Shown here: piece after piece, positions 20,087 to 29,640 of the stretch | How positions within the stretch are numbered: the stretch's first letter is position 1 | Layout: each line of letters opens with the position of its first letter | Assembly: GCA_022984795.1 (NCBI GenBank) | Contig: JALIHJ010000048.1 | Location: forward strand, 62,001 to 126,000 | Length of the DNA: 64,000 nt | Reading direction: 5' to 3' | Origin: Fabrea salina | Lineage: Eukaryota > Ciliophora > Heterotrichea > Heterotrichida > Fabreidae | Translations under genes and position numbers: made by a program | The notes under the pieces: model-generated | Databases searched by the model: none | Told to the model about the DNA's origin: nothing | The model's input: only the letters and a program-made list of their open reading frames with translations

Positions 20087-21496
20087 TTACTTTTGACTCG
20101 CTAACAGCAAGTTCGAAACAAGGTTTTTGAACTGGTAAAAGTTCATTGAGCAACCCTGTGTAAAAGCAGATTCACCCTTGATGTGGTTTAGTTCAGACTC
20201 AGTTAGGGTTTGGTCTATTGAATCAAAGTAGTACTGCAGATCTTGAGTACTGAGATAACCGTCGTTATCCCAATCAAACAATTCAAAAGCTGTTTTGAAG
20301 TAGGTTTCTTCTGTGAATGTTTGAATATTTTTAATCAAAAACTCTCTAAAGTACACTCTGTCAGTGAGTTTGGTGCTTTTGCACAACCCTATTTGGTGAG
20401 TTTTGGCATACTTTTTAACGTCACTGAATGTGAAGTAACCTTTGTTGCTTTGGTCTAAGGTGGTAAAAGCCTTGATTAAGCTTTTTAGTTCTTTAGTTGG
20501 AATTGCGTTAGTTGCTATTTTTAGTGTTTCTTTGATGAACTTGTTTTGAGTACTGGGATTAAATACTGAACCAAGAATTGCAGGATCAATAGTGAGTGAA
20601 GGACTTGCGAGCCAAGGATGACTTAAAGCTTCTGAGGCTGAAACTCGTTTGGAAGGCTTAGGATGCAGTAACTTGGTCAAGAAGTCTTTACCAGAAGCAC
20701 TGATGTTTTCCAACTTGCCTAAGTCAAAGCCTTCTTTAGTGATTTCTGAAAACAAGTCATCCAAATCTTCAGACTCAAAAGGAAAGCACCCAGTGAGCAA
20801 AAAGTACCCAACCACTCCTAAGGACCAAACGTCGCATTTGTTGGAGTAACTGTCAGAAATAACTTCTGGAGCCATGCAAACTGGAGTTCCTACACGGCCT
20901 TTCATCTTTTCTTTACTTGAAAAGTGTCTGGAAAGCCCGAAGTCTATCACTCTGAGTTCTGAAAGGTCCTCAGAAACCATGATGTTTTCCGGTTTAATGT
21001 CTCTGTGGGCAATTCCGTGTGCGTGCAAGTAGTTCAGAGCTTTTAGTACCCTTGAAAGCACTGAAGCTGCTTCAGCTTCACTTAGTTTTCCTTTAGTTGA
21101 AACAAACTGGCGTAAGTTAACGCCCTTTACCAATTCTGTTACAAAATGGAACAAGTAACCTTCGTCAATGAACTCAATAAATCTTATAACAAATGGGTGG
21201 TCTATTTCCCTTAGAATTGCTAGTTCTTTGTATATGAACTTTTTATGAGGAACTCTTCCCAGAGAAACAGACTTTACAGCTACTTTGTAGCTTTTGGCAC
21301 TGCTTTCATTCTTAGTGAGTCTTACTGCTTCTCTGATAAATGAAAATTTTCCCTCTGCAATTTTATCAGTAACTTTGTAATGCCTATAGAGCTCTGTTTA
21401 TAGTTTACTTTTAGGTTTAAAGGCCTTTGTAACTCTTTGGTTTTTTCTATTCTGGTTAGTGATATGCGGATTATCCTTAGAAACCTTCACACCCAT
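20087..21496 (-). CDS. calcium-dependent protein kinase (CDPK), N-myristoylated type
   Basis: Two exons (21496-21409 and 21393-20087), 464 residues. Exon 1 starts MGVKVSKDN, a myristoylation signal. After the intron comes the glycine loop IAEGKFSFIREA, VAVKS lysine, HRDIKPENIM, VIDFGLSR, APEV and a full C-lobe. The C-terminus has EF-hand pairs; the clearest loop is DWDNDGYLSTQD, and another is degenerate (LDQSNKGYFTFSD). The frame is open only to a TAA at 21398-21400, and the intron supplies the N-lobe start. A second CDPK lies at 44422-45813. CDPKs couple calcium to phosphorylation in alveolates and plants. Confidence 0.88.
21394..21408 (-). other. 15-nt intron in CDPK
   Basis: On the minus strand GTAAACTATAAACAG, A at position 10. 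It splits codon A|AG and links the myristoylated leader (MGVKVSK...) to the kinase N-lobe. Confidence 0.9.
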
Positions 21497-21547
21497 CTTA
21501 GTATTGAATTATACTGTTCTAGAAGGTTCCATTTATTTACACAGAAG

Positions 21548-22711
21548 TTAGTCTGCCTGGGACTCTTCAAAGTTGAAACGACTCCTAGGCTTGTTTATAT
21601 CGTAGTTGCACAAATAGAGCAACCAGTCCCTTAAAAACTGAGGCTTGAGACCAAAAGGAACTTTTTTGAAGTCGTCAATAGTTATGGCTTCAGGTTTGTT
21701 AGGGTTGTAGTGAGGTAGTTTTTTGGCCTGTTCTTCTTTTTGTTGGATTTCAGCAGACACACTAGGAACAGGGCTTCTTTGCTTGTTTTTATTAGGTTGT
21801 TTGATGGTAGGAATCATTCCTTTCTTCTTGAGTTCCATTGTGTCCTTAATCTTAATTAAGTCGGAGTCGTAAATGTTTGATTTTCGTGCAGTTATAAGGT
21901 TAAAAATGTCTTCGAAACAGATGTACTTGTCTTTATTGGTGTCAAAGATGTCAAACACAACGGACAACTGTTTGTCTTTAGTAGAGTTAATGAGTTTGTC
22001 TATTTCGTTACAGAAGTCTTCGAAGGTAGTGTTTTTAAGGTCGAGGTGCTTCATCATAGTTTCAACTAAGAACTCTGGGTACCTGGAAACTAAGTATTCT
22101 TTGTAGTTTTCTACTTCTAGTTTCAGGTGCTTTGAACTGTGGTTTTTGCAAATACTTGCAAACTTGTCTTTAAGCTCAGGGTCGTTTTTGTCAAGTGCAG
22201 GGGGTTTAATGGCTGAAAGGTGACGGAGCATACTGCTAGGTCTGCTGGAAGCGCTGAAGTTTTCTGCAGTAGGAGAAATGCTGACACTTCTAGGGAACTT
22301 TTCCATTTTCAGGCTTTCTGGAAGGGTAGTTTCTTTGTTTGTTTGGTTTTCGGGGGAAGGCGAGCTTGGCTCTAAAACATTGATTTCTGGTTTAGGGGTT
22401 TTTTGGCTGGAAGCAATTCTGACGTCAAAACTGCGGTTCATTCTGTGGAACCTGGGCTTCTTAGGGGACTTTTCAGAAAGCCGAGCCACAAATCCTTTGT
22501 AAATGTCTAAGTAACGTCTTGGTTTCATAAAGTAGTTTCTGTAAAACTCAAGGTCGTCCATTTCCGACTCCTTTCGAATAACTAGCTTCTTGGTTTTATT
22601 GATTTTAGGAAGTTTGGTTAGGTAAAGTGAGTTCTCTCTGGGATCCTGCACTTCAGTTAAGTTGCGCTTTTTTTGGGGCAAGTTTCTTCTAACGAGTCTT
22701 TTATTGTTCAT
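21548..22711 (-). CDS. EF-hand protein with basic, disordered N-terminus, 387 aa
   Basis: Family not recognised. The N-terminal half is basic and Ser/Pro-rich (MNNKRLVRRNLPQKKR...). Residues about 200-285 are helical, with one canonical EF-hand loop, DTNKDKYICFED, inside VVFDIFDTNKDKYICFEDIF. The C-terminus is unusual: it ends DWLLYLCNYDINKPRSRFNF. A calcium-responsive adaptor is plausible. Its stop lies 51 bases from the CDPK start, and its start is 2 bases from the stop of the RING gene upstream on the same strand. Confidence 0.7.
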   Translation of the reverse strand: MNNKRLVRRNLPQKKRNLTEVQDPRENSLYLTKLPKINKTKKLVIRKESEMDDLEFYRNYFMKPRRYLDIYKGFVARLSEKSPKKPRFHRMNRSFDVRIASSQKTPKPEINVLEPSSPSPENQTNKETTLPESLKMEKFPRSVSISPTAENFSASSRPSSMLRHLSAIKPPALDKNDPELKDKFASICKNHSSKHLKLEVENYKEYLVSRYPEFLVETMMKHLDLKNTTFEDFCNEIDKLINSTKDKQLSVVFDIFDTNKDKYICFEDIFNLITARKSNIYDSDLIKIKDTMELKKKGMIPTIKQPNKNKQRSPVPSVSAEIQQKEEQAKKLPHYNPNKPEAITIDDFKKVPFGLKPQFLRDWLLYLCNYDINKPRSRFNFEESQAD

Positions 22712-22713
22712 AT

Positions 22714-23271
22714 TTAGTTTATTTGGGTTTTGCAGATTGGACAGTTTGGAGCTTGGTTAAGCCAGCTGTTTATGCAGTTCGCGTGGAAATTATGGAAGCA
22801 AGGAAGGGTTTTGTACTGGTTTTGAAAAGTAATGTCTTCAAGGCATATAGTGCAGTTTTCACTGTAGTCTCTTTCCCAGATGTTTGAGTTTAGTTCTGAA
22901 CGCATAACTGGCTCTATAGCTGGTTCCGCAACTGGCTCTATACGCGGTTCCACAACTGGTTCTGGAATTGGTTGTATTCTTCCAAAGCTCTGAGAATTAA
23001 TAGCAATTCTCAAAAAACTCTCTAGTGGACTTGAGCTAGCGCGGTCGGAAACTCCTCCTACCAGCAAACTTCTAAGTAGTAGTTACTCAAGGTGCCTAGG
23101 AACTTGTATTCTAAAGTTCTGGGGAGAGTGTACGTGGTCTTCAATTTGACTGATAGGAATTACTTGGTTGCACACATCACACACAATGAACTCAGTGCAT
23201 TCTTGAAAGTGCTGCTCAAGGTTGATTACTCGTTGCAAGCAGTAATCACACAGCAGAATTTCTTCATTCAT
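22714..23271 (-). CDS. zinc-finger plus RING-H2 protein, 180 aa
   Basis: Two exons, 23271-23087 and 23071-22714. Exon 1 (MNEEILLCDYCLQRV) has Cys/His pairs CDYC, HFQEC, CDVC and H, like a TRAF-type or C2HC finger. Exon 2 has a repeat of acidic EPxxEP units (PEPVVEPRIEPVAEPAIEPV) and a RING-H2: CTICLEDI, LPCFHNFHANCINSWL, CPIC. It is probably an E3 ubiquitin ligase. Exon 2 alone has no ATG at a plausible place; the intron fixes this. Confidence 0.85.
23072..23086 (-). other. 15-nt intron in RING gene
   Basis: Minus strand GTAACTACTACTTAG, A at position 10. It splits codon GA|A and removes an in-frame TAA and TAG. Confidence 0.92.
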
Positions 23272-23281
23272 TAATATTTAA

Positions 23282-24382
23282 ATGTCTACACTGGATGCTT
23301 TCTGGGAAAAGTACAAGCAAAAAAACACTAACGAAAGCTTTTGGAATAACACAGGAGTTAACAACAAAGCCTACACTTCTTTTCTTGAAACACAATTTGA
23401 AAAGGTAGCCCAGGCGGTCGGCATCACTCAAAAGTTTTCAGAAAGGATTGAAACCTTGGAAACTCAGTTAACCACTGCTGAAGACAGAATTGCCCACTTA
23501 ACCAAACTTGTTAAGTTGCAGCAAACTTATGCTGAGTCACAAGATGAAAAAATAAACCAACTGCAAACTACTTACACTCAAGAATTCGAAAGGAGACTGT
23601 ACAACTTAGAGGAGCTACTTAGGATCAACCTGTCCAAAAAAGAGTCCCAGCAAGTTACTGAGTCTTGTGAACAAAAGTTCCTAAACGAACTTGAAAAACT
23701 TAAGTCTTACATAGACAATACGGGCCACTCACTTGACGAAAAACTTAGTTTTCTACAAAAAAAGATCCAAACTGTCGCGGAGCAGTTTAGAACTGACCTG
23801 CAGAGTGACTACAAAGACCTTTCCCAGAAAATCAAAAAGGTCAGTAACTCCGAAATTCTAGAAACTCCACACGAAGAAAGTACCGACTTCTACCGAAAAA
23901 CCAGAGTGAAACTCAACAACTTTTCTTACAGAATTCAGAGCTTAGAAGACTTCAACTACAACCTAGACGCTAACATCCAGAAAAGGAACCAAGAAGTTAA
24001 AGAACTAGGAGAAATAGTTTGGGAAGGACAAAGCGTTATAAACAAACTAGCCCAAGACACAGCTACCAGGATTTCCCAATCGGAAACTAGAATCGACAGT
24101 CTGGAAGAGTTCCTAGTAACCACTGCTAAAGACGTTTCCTTCCTCAGAAACAAACTTGAAGACACCCGAACACCCACCCCTGCTTTTTCAAATGCACGCC
24201 TTAAAGAAACCACCTCTGAGCAGCCTAGTGAGTCCTCCCTGTCGCCCAGGTTCCCTTCACCTGAAAAGTCTAACTCCCAAAAACTAAGGCGTCCTCTTAG
24301 TTCCATCAGTGTTTCTGTAAAACCCAAAAAGAAGCCCAAAAAACAGAAACCCCTCAAAAAAAGGACCCAGAAAACTAAGTAG
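23282..24382 (+). CDS. coiled-coil protein, 366 aa
   Basis: Not recognised beyond structure. After MSTLDAFWEKYKQK, residues about 50-290 are nearly continuous heptad coiled coil (ETLETQLTTAEDRIAHLTKL and so on). The tail is Ser/Pro-rich then strongly basic, ending KPKKKPKKQKPLKKRTQKTK, which could bind nucleic acid or microtubules. The start is 10 bases from the divergent RING gene. Confidence 0.65.
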   Translation: MSTLDAFWEKYKQKNTNESFWNNTGVNNKAYTSFLETQFEKVAQAVGITQKFSERIETLETQLTTAEDRIAHLTKLVKLQQTYAESQDEKINQLQTTYTQEFERRLYNLEELLRINLSKKESQQVTESCEQKFLNELEKLKSYIDNTGHSLDEKLSFLQKKIQTVAEQFRTDLQSDYKDLSQKIKKVSNSEILETPHEESTDFYRKTRVKLNNFSYRIQSLEDFNYNLDANIQKRNQEVKELGEIVWEGQSVINKLAQDTATRISQSETRIDSLEEFLVTTAKDVSFLRNKLEDTRTPTPAFSNARLKETTSEQPSESSLSPRFPSPEKSNSQKLRRPLSSISVSVKPKKKPKKQKPLKKRTQKTK

Positions 24383-24497
24383 TTATTTAAGTTAACTTTC
24401 AAATTTCAAACCAGAAACTAGTTTCATCCATTTTTTGGTTGAAGAAATTAGTTAAACTTTGGAAGTCCAAGCTAGTTGTTTTGTACTTCATAAAACT
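24383..24497. other. 115-bp spacer between convergent genes
   Basis: This holds no gene I can support. A 30-codon minus-strand frame (24399-24491) exists but has no supporting motif. Confidence 0.35.
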
Positions 24498-24680
24498 CTA
24501 AGGCGGCGGAAGGTCTTGGGGGTTAGGCAGAGACTCCAACCTAGGGGGAGGCAAAGAAGAGGGAGCAGGGGGTAGGCTCCAAGCAGCCTGGAAGTAGTAA
24601 ATTTCCAGAGTTTCGTTGGAATGGCTAGAAGCTGTGGACACGTTGCTTGGGCTTCTGTTAATGTTCTTTTTCAATTCCAT
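24498..24680 (-). CDS. small proline-rich protein, 60 aa
   Basis: Starts MELKKNINRSPSNVSTASS and ends in a proline-rich tail (LPPAPSSLPPPRLESLP...PPP) before TAG. No known domain; the tail could be an SH3, WW or profilin ligand. It follows UTP11 on the same strand with a 37-base gap. Probably real because it fills a slot and starts with ATG, but unsupported by homology. Confidence 0.45.
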   Translation of the reverse strand: MELKKNINRSPSNVSTASSHSNETLEIYYFQAAWSLPPAPSSLPPPRLESLPNPQDLPPP

Positions 24681-24717
24681 GTTGGTTTTTAATATCTAGC
24701 CATTTAATTACACTGAC

Positions 24718-25410
24718 TTACCTCTTCCTTTCCCAGAACCATTTATAAACTTGGTGGTCTTCATCTACAAGTTTTTTTTTGCCTGGTTTCATGAGTTCTT
24801 TTTGCTTGTGGATTTTTCTGAGGTGCTCTTGGAGTTGTTGTTGTTCTTTTGTGATTTCTTCTAGTTTGTGGTAGTCAGGATTCGCTTCTTGGTCAGTGAG
24901 TTCAACTGTTTTCAGTTGGTCTTTTGTAAGTCTGTTTGAGGGGTTTCCTATTAGTTGGGTGTCTGTGTTAAGTTTTTCAGCCAAGTCGAGGCTTCCAGCT
25001 TCTTCTTTGGAGACGAAAATAATGTGTGTGTTGGGTTTGGGAGTTTCTGTTTCGTGGAGGGTGCTTTTGAGTTGGGCAGCTTGGCTGGTTTTGCTAAGTA
25101 GTCGCATGATGACTAGACTTTCGTCTTGAGTTTTGCGTTTTTTAAGGGCGTGGATGGGCTCTTCTTCTTGGAGGGGTTGGTGCTTGCCGTTGACTACTTG
25201 GGCTCTGATCATTTTGAAGTTGAATTCTTCAGGGTTTCTGAAGTAAGCTTCTTCGCGCAAAGTGTTGAGTTGGTCTTGTTTTTTGTGGTAGTCAACAGCT
25301 CTTTCTTTGTAGTCTTTTTTCTTTTCAAGCATGCCGAGTTTCCTTCTATGCTGAGGTTGGGCTCTTTCTCTGTACTTCCTTTTAGGGATTTCTTTGTGGA
25401 GGTTTGACAT
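24718..25410 (-). CDS. UTP11: U3 snoRNP protein UTP11
   Basis: 230 residues. The N-terminus is diagnostic: KRKYRERAQPQHRRKLGMLE, then KKDYKERAVDYHKKQD and LREEAYFRNPEEFNFKM. The C-terminal half is Lys/Gln-rich helix. UTP11 (U3 snoRNP-associated 11) works in the nucleolar SSU processome that cuts the 18S precursor. It is divergent from the eS30 gene with 22 bases between starts, an apt pairing of an assembly factor and a small-subunit protein. The start MSNLHKE is preceded by TATAA. Confidence 0.93.
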   Translation of the reverse strand: MSNLHKEIPKRKYRERAQPQHRRKLGMLEKKKDYKERAVDYHKKQDQLNTLREEAYFRNPEEFNFKMIRAQVVNGKHQPLQEEEPIHALKKRKTQDESLVIMRLLSKTSQAAQLKSTLHETETPKPNTHIIFVSKEEAGSLDLAEKLNTDTQLIGNPSNRLTKDQLKTVELTDQEANPDYHKLEEITKEQQQLQEHLRKIHKQKELMKPGKKKLVDEDHQVYKWFWERKR

Positions 25411-25432
25411 TTATAGCCTCAGGTAATAAACT

Positions 25433-25624
25433 ATGGGAAAGATGCACGGAGGACTTGCGCGTTCTGGCAAAGTTCGCAACCAAACTCCTAAAGTCGAGAA
25501 GCAGGAAAGAACTAAAAAGCCACTCCAGGGCCGGGCCAAGAAGCGGATGCTTTACAAGCGTAGATTCTTAAACATAGTGAAAACTCCAGGCAAGAAGAGA
25601 GGACCCAATGCCCAGTCTAAGTAA
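25433..25624 (+). CDS. RPS30: 40S ribosomal protein eS30
   Basis: 63 residues: [20 protein letters not shown], then [36 protein letters not shown]. This is complete eS30, a basic protein of the small subunit near the decoding region. In animals it is made as a fusion to the ubiquitin-like FUBI; here the gene begins directly at eS30 with its own ATG and no ubiquitin-like leader. Confidence 0.95.
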   Translation: MGKMHGGLARSGKVRNQTPKVEKQERTKKPLQGRAKKRMLYKRRFLNIVKTPGKKRGPNAQSK

Positions 25625-25699
25625 TCATTTTCTTATTAGGCTAGATCAGTATATATAATAGGTATTAACTTCATATTTGAGAATTATTGGTATATAATA
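25625..25699. other. 75-bp AT-rich spacer
   Basis: Contains TATATAATA twice (near 25655 and 25690), the second just before the ATG at 25700. A likely core promoter for the CBM20 gene. Confidence 0.4.
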
Positions 25700-26693
25700 A
25701 TGGGTGGCAAGAACAAAAACAAAAGGAAAGCACAGAATCTGGAACAGCAAGCAAATCCAGAGTCTTCTGTTGCTGAAAAAACCCAGCCTGAGGCACCTCC
25801 TAAGCCTGTGGAAAAGGAGTCCTTAAGTACTGAAGAAAGTAAAACTTCTTCTGAAAGTGTTCAGGAGACCACTAAACCTCGTGAAGAGGAAAAGACTGAA
25901 CCAGAACACCAGAAAACAAAGGCAGAGGAGTTTAAGGTAGAAAAACCTGAGGAAACCAAAGAACAGGTTATAACACAAGAGCCTAAGACTGAGGAAGTCA
26001 AGCATCAAGAACCTAAACCTCAGGAAGTCAAGCATCAAGAACCTAAACCTCAGGAAGCCAAACCTCAGGAACCTAAACCTCAGGAACCTAAGCCTCAGGA
26101 ACCTAAGCCTCAGGAAGTCAAACCTCAGGAAGCCAAACCTCAGGAACCTAAACCTCAGGAACCTAAACCTCAGGAACCTAAGCCTCAGGAACCTAAACCT
26201 CAGGAACCTAAGCCTCAAGAATCTAAACCTCAAGGAACCTAAGCCTCAGGAACCCAAATTCGAAGAAAAGAAAGACCAAGCCCCAACACAAGAGAAAAAG
26301 CTCGAAGGTAAAACTCCACCTAAACAACAAAAGCTAGAGGAAAAAGCAGAAGCCCCTAAACCCATAGAAAACACCTACCAAATTAACTTTTCAATAAAAT
26401 ACGATACCTCCTTTGGAGACAAAATAAAGATAACAGGGAACAAAGAACAACTGGGGAATTGGGACCCCGAAAAAGCAATTGAACTGGACTGGAACCCTGA
26501 AAACCTATGGAAGAAGTCCCTCAACATCCAAAAAGAGAACCTCAAAGACCTAGAGTTCAAGTACGTGTGCCAAAAGGCCAATGGAGAAGTGGTATGGGAA
26601 TCTGGAGACAACAGAGACTTGTCAGATGAAGCAACTCAAGTAGGAGGCTCAAACTTAGTCTGTGACAGACACGACGCCTGGCAGGTTTGCTAG
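25700..26693 (+). CDS. PKPQE-repeat protein with C-terminal CBM20 starch-binding domain (frame broken by 1 base)
   Basis: Read from MGGKNKNKRK, a Glu/Lys/Pro-rich region leads into about 17 five-residue units (PKPQE, VKHQE, AKPQE). The frame then reaches TAA at 26240. In the +1 frame the repeat continues and runs into a CBM20 domain: YQINFSIKYDTSFGDKIKIT, NKEQLGNWDPEKAI, FKYVCQKANGEVVWESGDNR, ending TAG at 26691. An extra G within CAAGGAACC (about 26234) explains the shift. No 16-nt intron fits well, because wobble variation keeps PKPQE the coding frame on both sides. The cause could be sequencing error, an indel, or frameshifting. CBM20 binds alpha-glucan, so a glycogen-binding scaffold is likely. 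About 330 residues if continuous. Confidence 0.75.
25997..26254 (+). repeat. 15-nt tandem coding repeat (PKPQE units)
   Basis: About 17 copies of a 15-base unit like CCTAAACCTCAGGAA. Differences fall mainly at third positions (AAA/AAG, CAG/CAA), which shows which frame is under selection. The repeat is prone to slippage and assembly error. Confidence 0.9.
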
Positions 26694-26739
26694 GAATAAC
26701 CCTAATAAGCCTTAAAACCATAAATAGTTGCAAACTTAA

Positions 26740-28491
26740 ATGGCATATCAAACGCTTTATCGAGAACTTGCAATAATCGGACGTGGCAATTTCGGTAAGA
26801 CTTACTTAGGAGCGGCTATCCTCGTAGAACACCTCCAAGAACGAACGAAGTACGTAGCTAAGAAAATAATCTTAGCAGGACTCTCTGAAAAAGAAGTTGA
26901 AGGGGCACACCAAGAAGCACAGTTACTCAGCATGCTGAGCCACCCCAACATAGTTAAGTACAAAGAAAGTTTCTGCCAAGAAGGCCTACTTATCATCATC
27001 ATGGAGTACTGTGAAGTAGGTGATCTTGCCTTCCATGTGCAGCAAAAGAAGAAGAAAGGCGAGTATTTCACTGAAACGGAGATAATGAACTGGTTCGTCC
27101 AGATGTGCTTGGCTCTGAAGCATATTCACGTTGCAGGGATTCTTCACAGAGACATTAAAAGCTCCAATGTTTACTTGACTGGCAACAATACAATCAAGCT
27201 TGGGGATTTTGGAATTTCTAAGATCCTTCAAGGCTCTGAAGCTGCTATGACTGTAGTTGGGACTCCTTACTACATGAGTCCTGAAGTTTGCGAAAACAAA
27301 CCTTACAGTTACAAAAGTGACGCTTGGTCTTTGGGGTGTGTTTTGTATGAACTGTGCACACTGAAGCATGCTTTTACAGCTGACAACTTGTTAGGTTTAG
27401 TTTTCAAGATAGTTACTGACAAAGCTGACCCCATCCCTTCAATTTACTCAAAAGAACTCAGTGACTTGGTTCAGTAACTTCTATCTAGGGCCTTACTTGT
27501 CAAGGACGCTGGGTCTAGACCCTCTGTTTCGCAGATCCTTAAGCACCCCTACTTGATCTCTTACATGCAGAGTTTTGTAGACTCCCAAGGAAACAACCTT
27601 TCCCTAATTAGAACTCTAAGCAACCGCAAGACCGTAGTTAACAATGCAACTCCAGCAGCACCAAATCACAAAGAAACTCCCAAAGAAAGACTTGCTCGCC
27701 AGAAAAGAGAAAAAGCCGAGATGGAAGCTGAAAAGCTCAAACAAGCTACTCGCGAAGCCTTTATAGATAACCAAGTGTAACTTATAGCCAGAAACAAAAT
27801 CAGAAGGCAGGACATGCTTTACTCGTCCCCTTCGCAAAGAGCAGAACACCAAGACTACATGCAAAAAGTCATGTCACCTCCTAAACAAATGAGCGGAAGC
27901 GGAAGCACTATAGCTTCCATAGCCTTCACACACCAAAAAAGCTATGAAAAGAGGTTTTCAGACTCAGTGGTGTCCCAGGACTTCGCCAACTTAACCATGG
28001 AAGAAGAGTACCCAGACGAGTAAGTTCTAGTTAGTTTCGAAGACACGTTTTCTTACTCCCACACCCAAGGGAGCTTCTATGAAGACGATAGACCTATCAG
28101 ATCCCAAGGCAGGTACGACCTGAGTTTCCTCAACGAGGAGTCTTCAGAGCCTGCAGTTCCTAACTGCGAAGAACTCACTAAAGTAGTAGACGTGTACAAG
28201 TACCAACTGGACAACGCAGAAGAGTCCAAAGACGCCACTGACAGCAGTTTTGCTGACTCAGAACCCAGAAACATATTCCAGGACAAAAAGCAACGCCTGT
28301 ACAAAAAGTGCCTGGACTGCATGGGAGAAGGAGTGTTTGAAGAAGTATACCAGTTCTTCAGAAGCCATAGAGAAGCAGGAACCAGTGATGATGTTATTAG
28401 TCAGCAAGCCAAAGCCAGATGGGGCAAGCAAGCTACCACATACTGCTTATTGGTAGAACAGCTTATTTTCTTGGACTATTTCAGTAATTAA
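26740..28491 (+). CDS. NEK: NEK-family protein kinase, four exons
   Basis: Exons 26740-27473, 27489-27776, 27792-28019 and 28035-28491 give 568 residues. The kinase domain is complete: IIGRGNFGKTYLG, VAKKI, HPNIVKYKESF, ILHRDIKSSNVYL, LGDFGISKIL, VGTPYYMSPEV, SDAWSLGCVLYEL, ending KHPYL in exon 2. The LHRDIKSSN loop and GTPYYMSPE are typical of NEKs, which act at cilia and basal bodies and are expanded in ciliates. A basic coiled coil (KERLARQKREKAEMEAEKLK) and a C-terminal helical domain (CLDCMGEGVFEEVYQFF) follow, the latter like the tail of NEK1-type proteins. The TAA shares a base with the TRAPPC13 ATG. Confidence 0.9.
27474..27488 (+). other. 15-nt intron 1 of NEK
   Basis: GTAACTTCTATCTAG. 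Splits codon CA|G and removes an in-frame TAA within the kinase C-lobe (LVQ|ALLVKDAGSRPSV). A at position 10. Confidence 0.93.
27777..27791 (+). other. 15-nt intron 2 of NEK
   Basis: GTAACTTATAGCCAG. Splits codon GT|A. Ends CAG rather than TAG. A at position 10. Confidence 0.9.
28020..28034 (+). other. 15-nt intron 3 of NEK
   Basis: GTAAGTTCTAGTTAG. Splits codon GA|T and links YPDD to FEDTFSY. A at position 10. Confidence 0.92.
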
Positions 28492-29630
28492 TGTCTAAAA
28501 GGGATTCCAACATCATAGAAATCAAGCTTGAAAGAGTGGGAAAGCGCAAGTTCAACTCTGGGTTCAACACTAACCTTAAGTCAATTCCGGGACACCCAGC
28601 TTCAGTGTCGCCTCTGTGGCCTATTGGGAACGAAACTATGACTGAGGAGTACCAGATAATTTCTTCTTTTGGCAAAATGTACGTAGGGGAAAGTTTCACT
28701 GCTTCTCTTAGAGTTGCTAACGTTTCCCCAACAACAGTCCTTGAACACGTAGTTATTACTTGCCAACTTAAGTACTCAAACGTCAAGTCAGTTCCTTTGT
28801 TGTTCCAAACAGAGATTCCAAGTATCCGCCCAGAACAGGTAAAGCGCTTTGCGTTCACTTTGAACGTAGAAACTCCAGACGTGTACTACTTGAGTTTCCA
28901 GATAAGTTTTGGCTTGCCTGAGATCCCAGAACCAATCACAATGGGCAAACTTTTTAAGTTTGAAGCCAAGATGCCCCTTGAGTGCAACAACATGATTTAC
29001 AGGTCCCAAGAAGGCTTCTACATACAGTGCAGACTTACCAACTGCACTATTTACCCTATTAGTTTAGACTTTGTGAACTTTATGGCTTCTTCAATGTTTA
29101 CCTCTAAGTCTTTGAACAGCCAGGAAAAGTACACTGTGTTCAACCCAGGCGAAGTCAGGAGTTACTTGTACTTAGTCAGTGAAAAGATGCCTTTAGGAAT
29201 GCAGGTTGAACTGGGCAACTTAGCTGTAAGCTGGCACAACACTACCGGAGATGCCGGACAAATAGCTTCCCAGACCCTATCGCACTCGTTTAAGATTTAC
29301 AAAATAGTAAGTCTTAAGATCATAGAAAAGCCAGACTACTTTGTTTTAGAAAAGCCAGTCCCAGTTAAAGTCAAACTTACCAATCTGTCCTACAACTTCT
29401 ACATGGAAGACCTTAGACTTGAAGTAGACGAAACCCAAATGAAGAATGTGGTTTTAACTCCTCTCAGTTCTTTGTACTTAGGTAAGCTGCCTCCTCAAGA
29501 CAGTAAAATAGTTGACTTTGCACTTATGGCAAAAGTTCCTGGAATCCACAAGATCGAAGGAATTAAAATCTCCAGTGGACAGAAGTACTGGGACTTTGAC
29601 ACCTGCCAAATTTGCTGCAAAAACGAATAA
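28491..29630 (+). CDS. TRAPPC13: TRAPP complex subunit 13
   Basis: 379 residues built of beta-sandwich repeats. Family blocks: GKMYVGESFTASLRVANVSP, LFKFEAKMPLECNNMIY, FYIQCRLTNCTIYPISLDFV, LEKPVPVKVKLTNLSYNFYM and a C-terminal YWDFDTCQICCK. TRAPPC13 is a TRAPPIII subunit, part of a Rab1 exchange factor for ER-Golgi traffic and autophagy. TRAPPC1 is at 59351-59767. The ATG overlaps the upstream NEK stop as TAATG (1 base). The next gene begins 10 bases after its stop. Confidence 0.88.
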   Translation: MSKRDSNIIEIKLERVGKRKFNSGFNTNLKSIPGHPASVSPLWPIGNETMTEEYQIISSFGKMYVGESFTASLRVANVSPTTVLEHVVITCQLKYSNVKSVPLLFQTEIPSIRPEQVKRFAFTLNVETPDVYYLSFQISFGLPEIPEPITMGKLFKFEAKMPLECNNMIYRSQEGFYIQCRLTNCTIYPISLDFVNFMASSMFTSKSLNSQEKYTVFNPGEVRSYLYLVSEKMPLGMQVELGNLAVSWHNTTGDAGQIASQTLSHSFKIYKIVSLKIIEKPDYFVLEKPVPVKVKLTNLSYNFYMEDLRLEVDETQMKNVVLTPLSSLYLGKLPPQDSKIVDFALMAKVPGIHKIEGIKISSGQKYWDFDTCQICCKNE

Positions 29631-29640
29631 TGTAATAATT

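Noticed and set aside
24399-24491. 30-codon minus-strand ORF (MKYKTTSLDF...)
   Set aside because: Short, no motif, no start-context support beyond an ATG; could be chance.
26111-26140. 16-nt intron (GTCAAACCTCAGGAAG) that would repair the CBM20 frame
   Set aside because: It lacks the GTAA start and would force the repeat to be read in a frame where third-position changes alter residues. An indel is simpler.
25823-26233. Minus-strand ORF of Arg/Phe/Leu repeats
   Set aside because: Antisense of the PKPQE tandem repeat; repetition keeps it open by chance.
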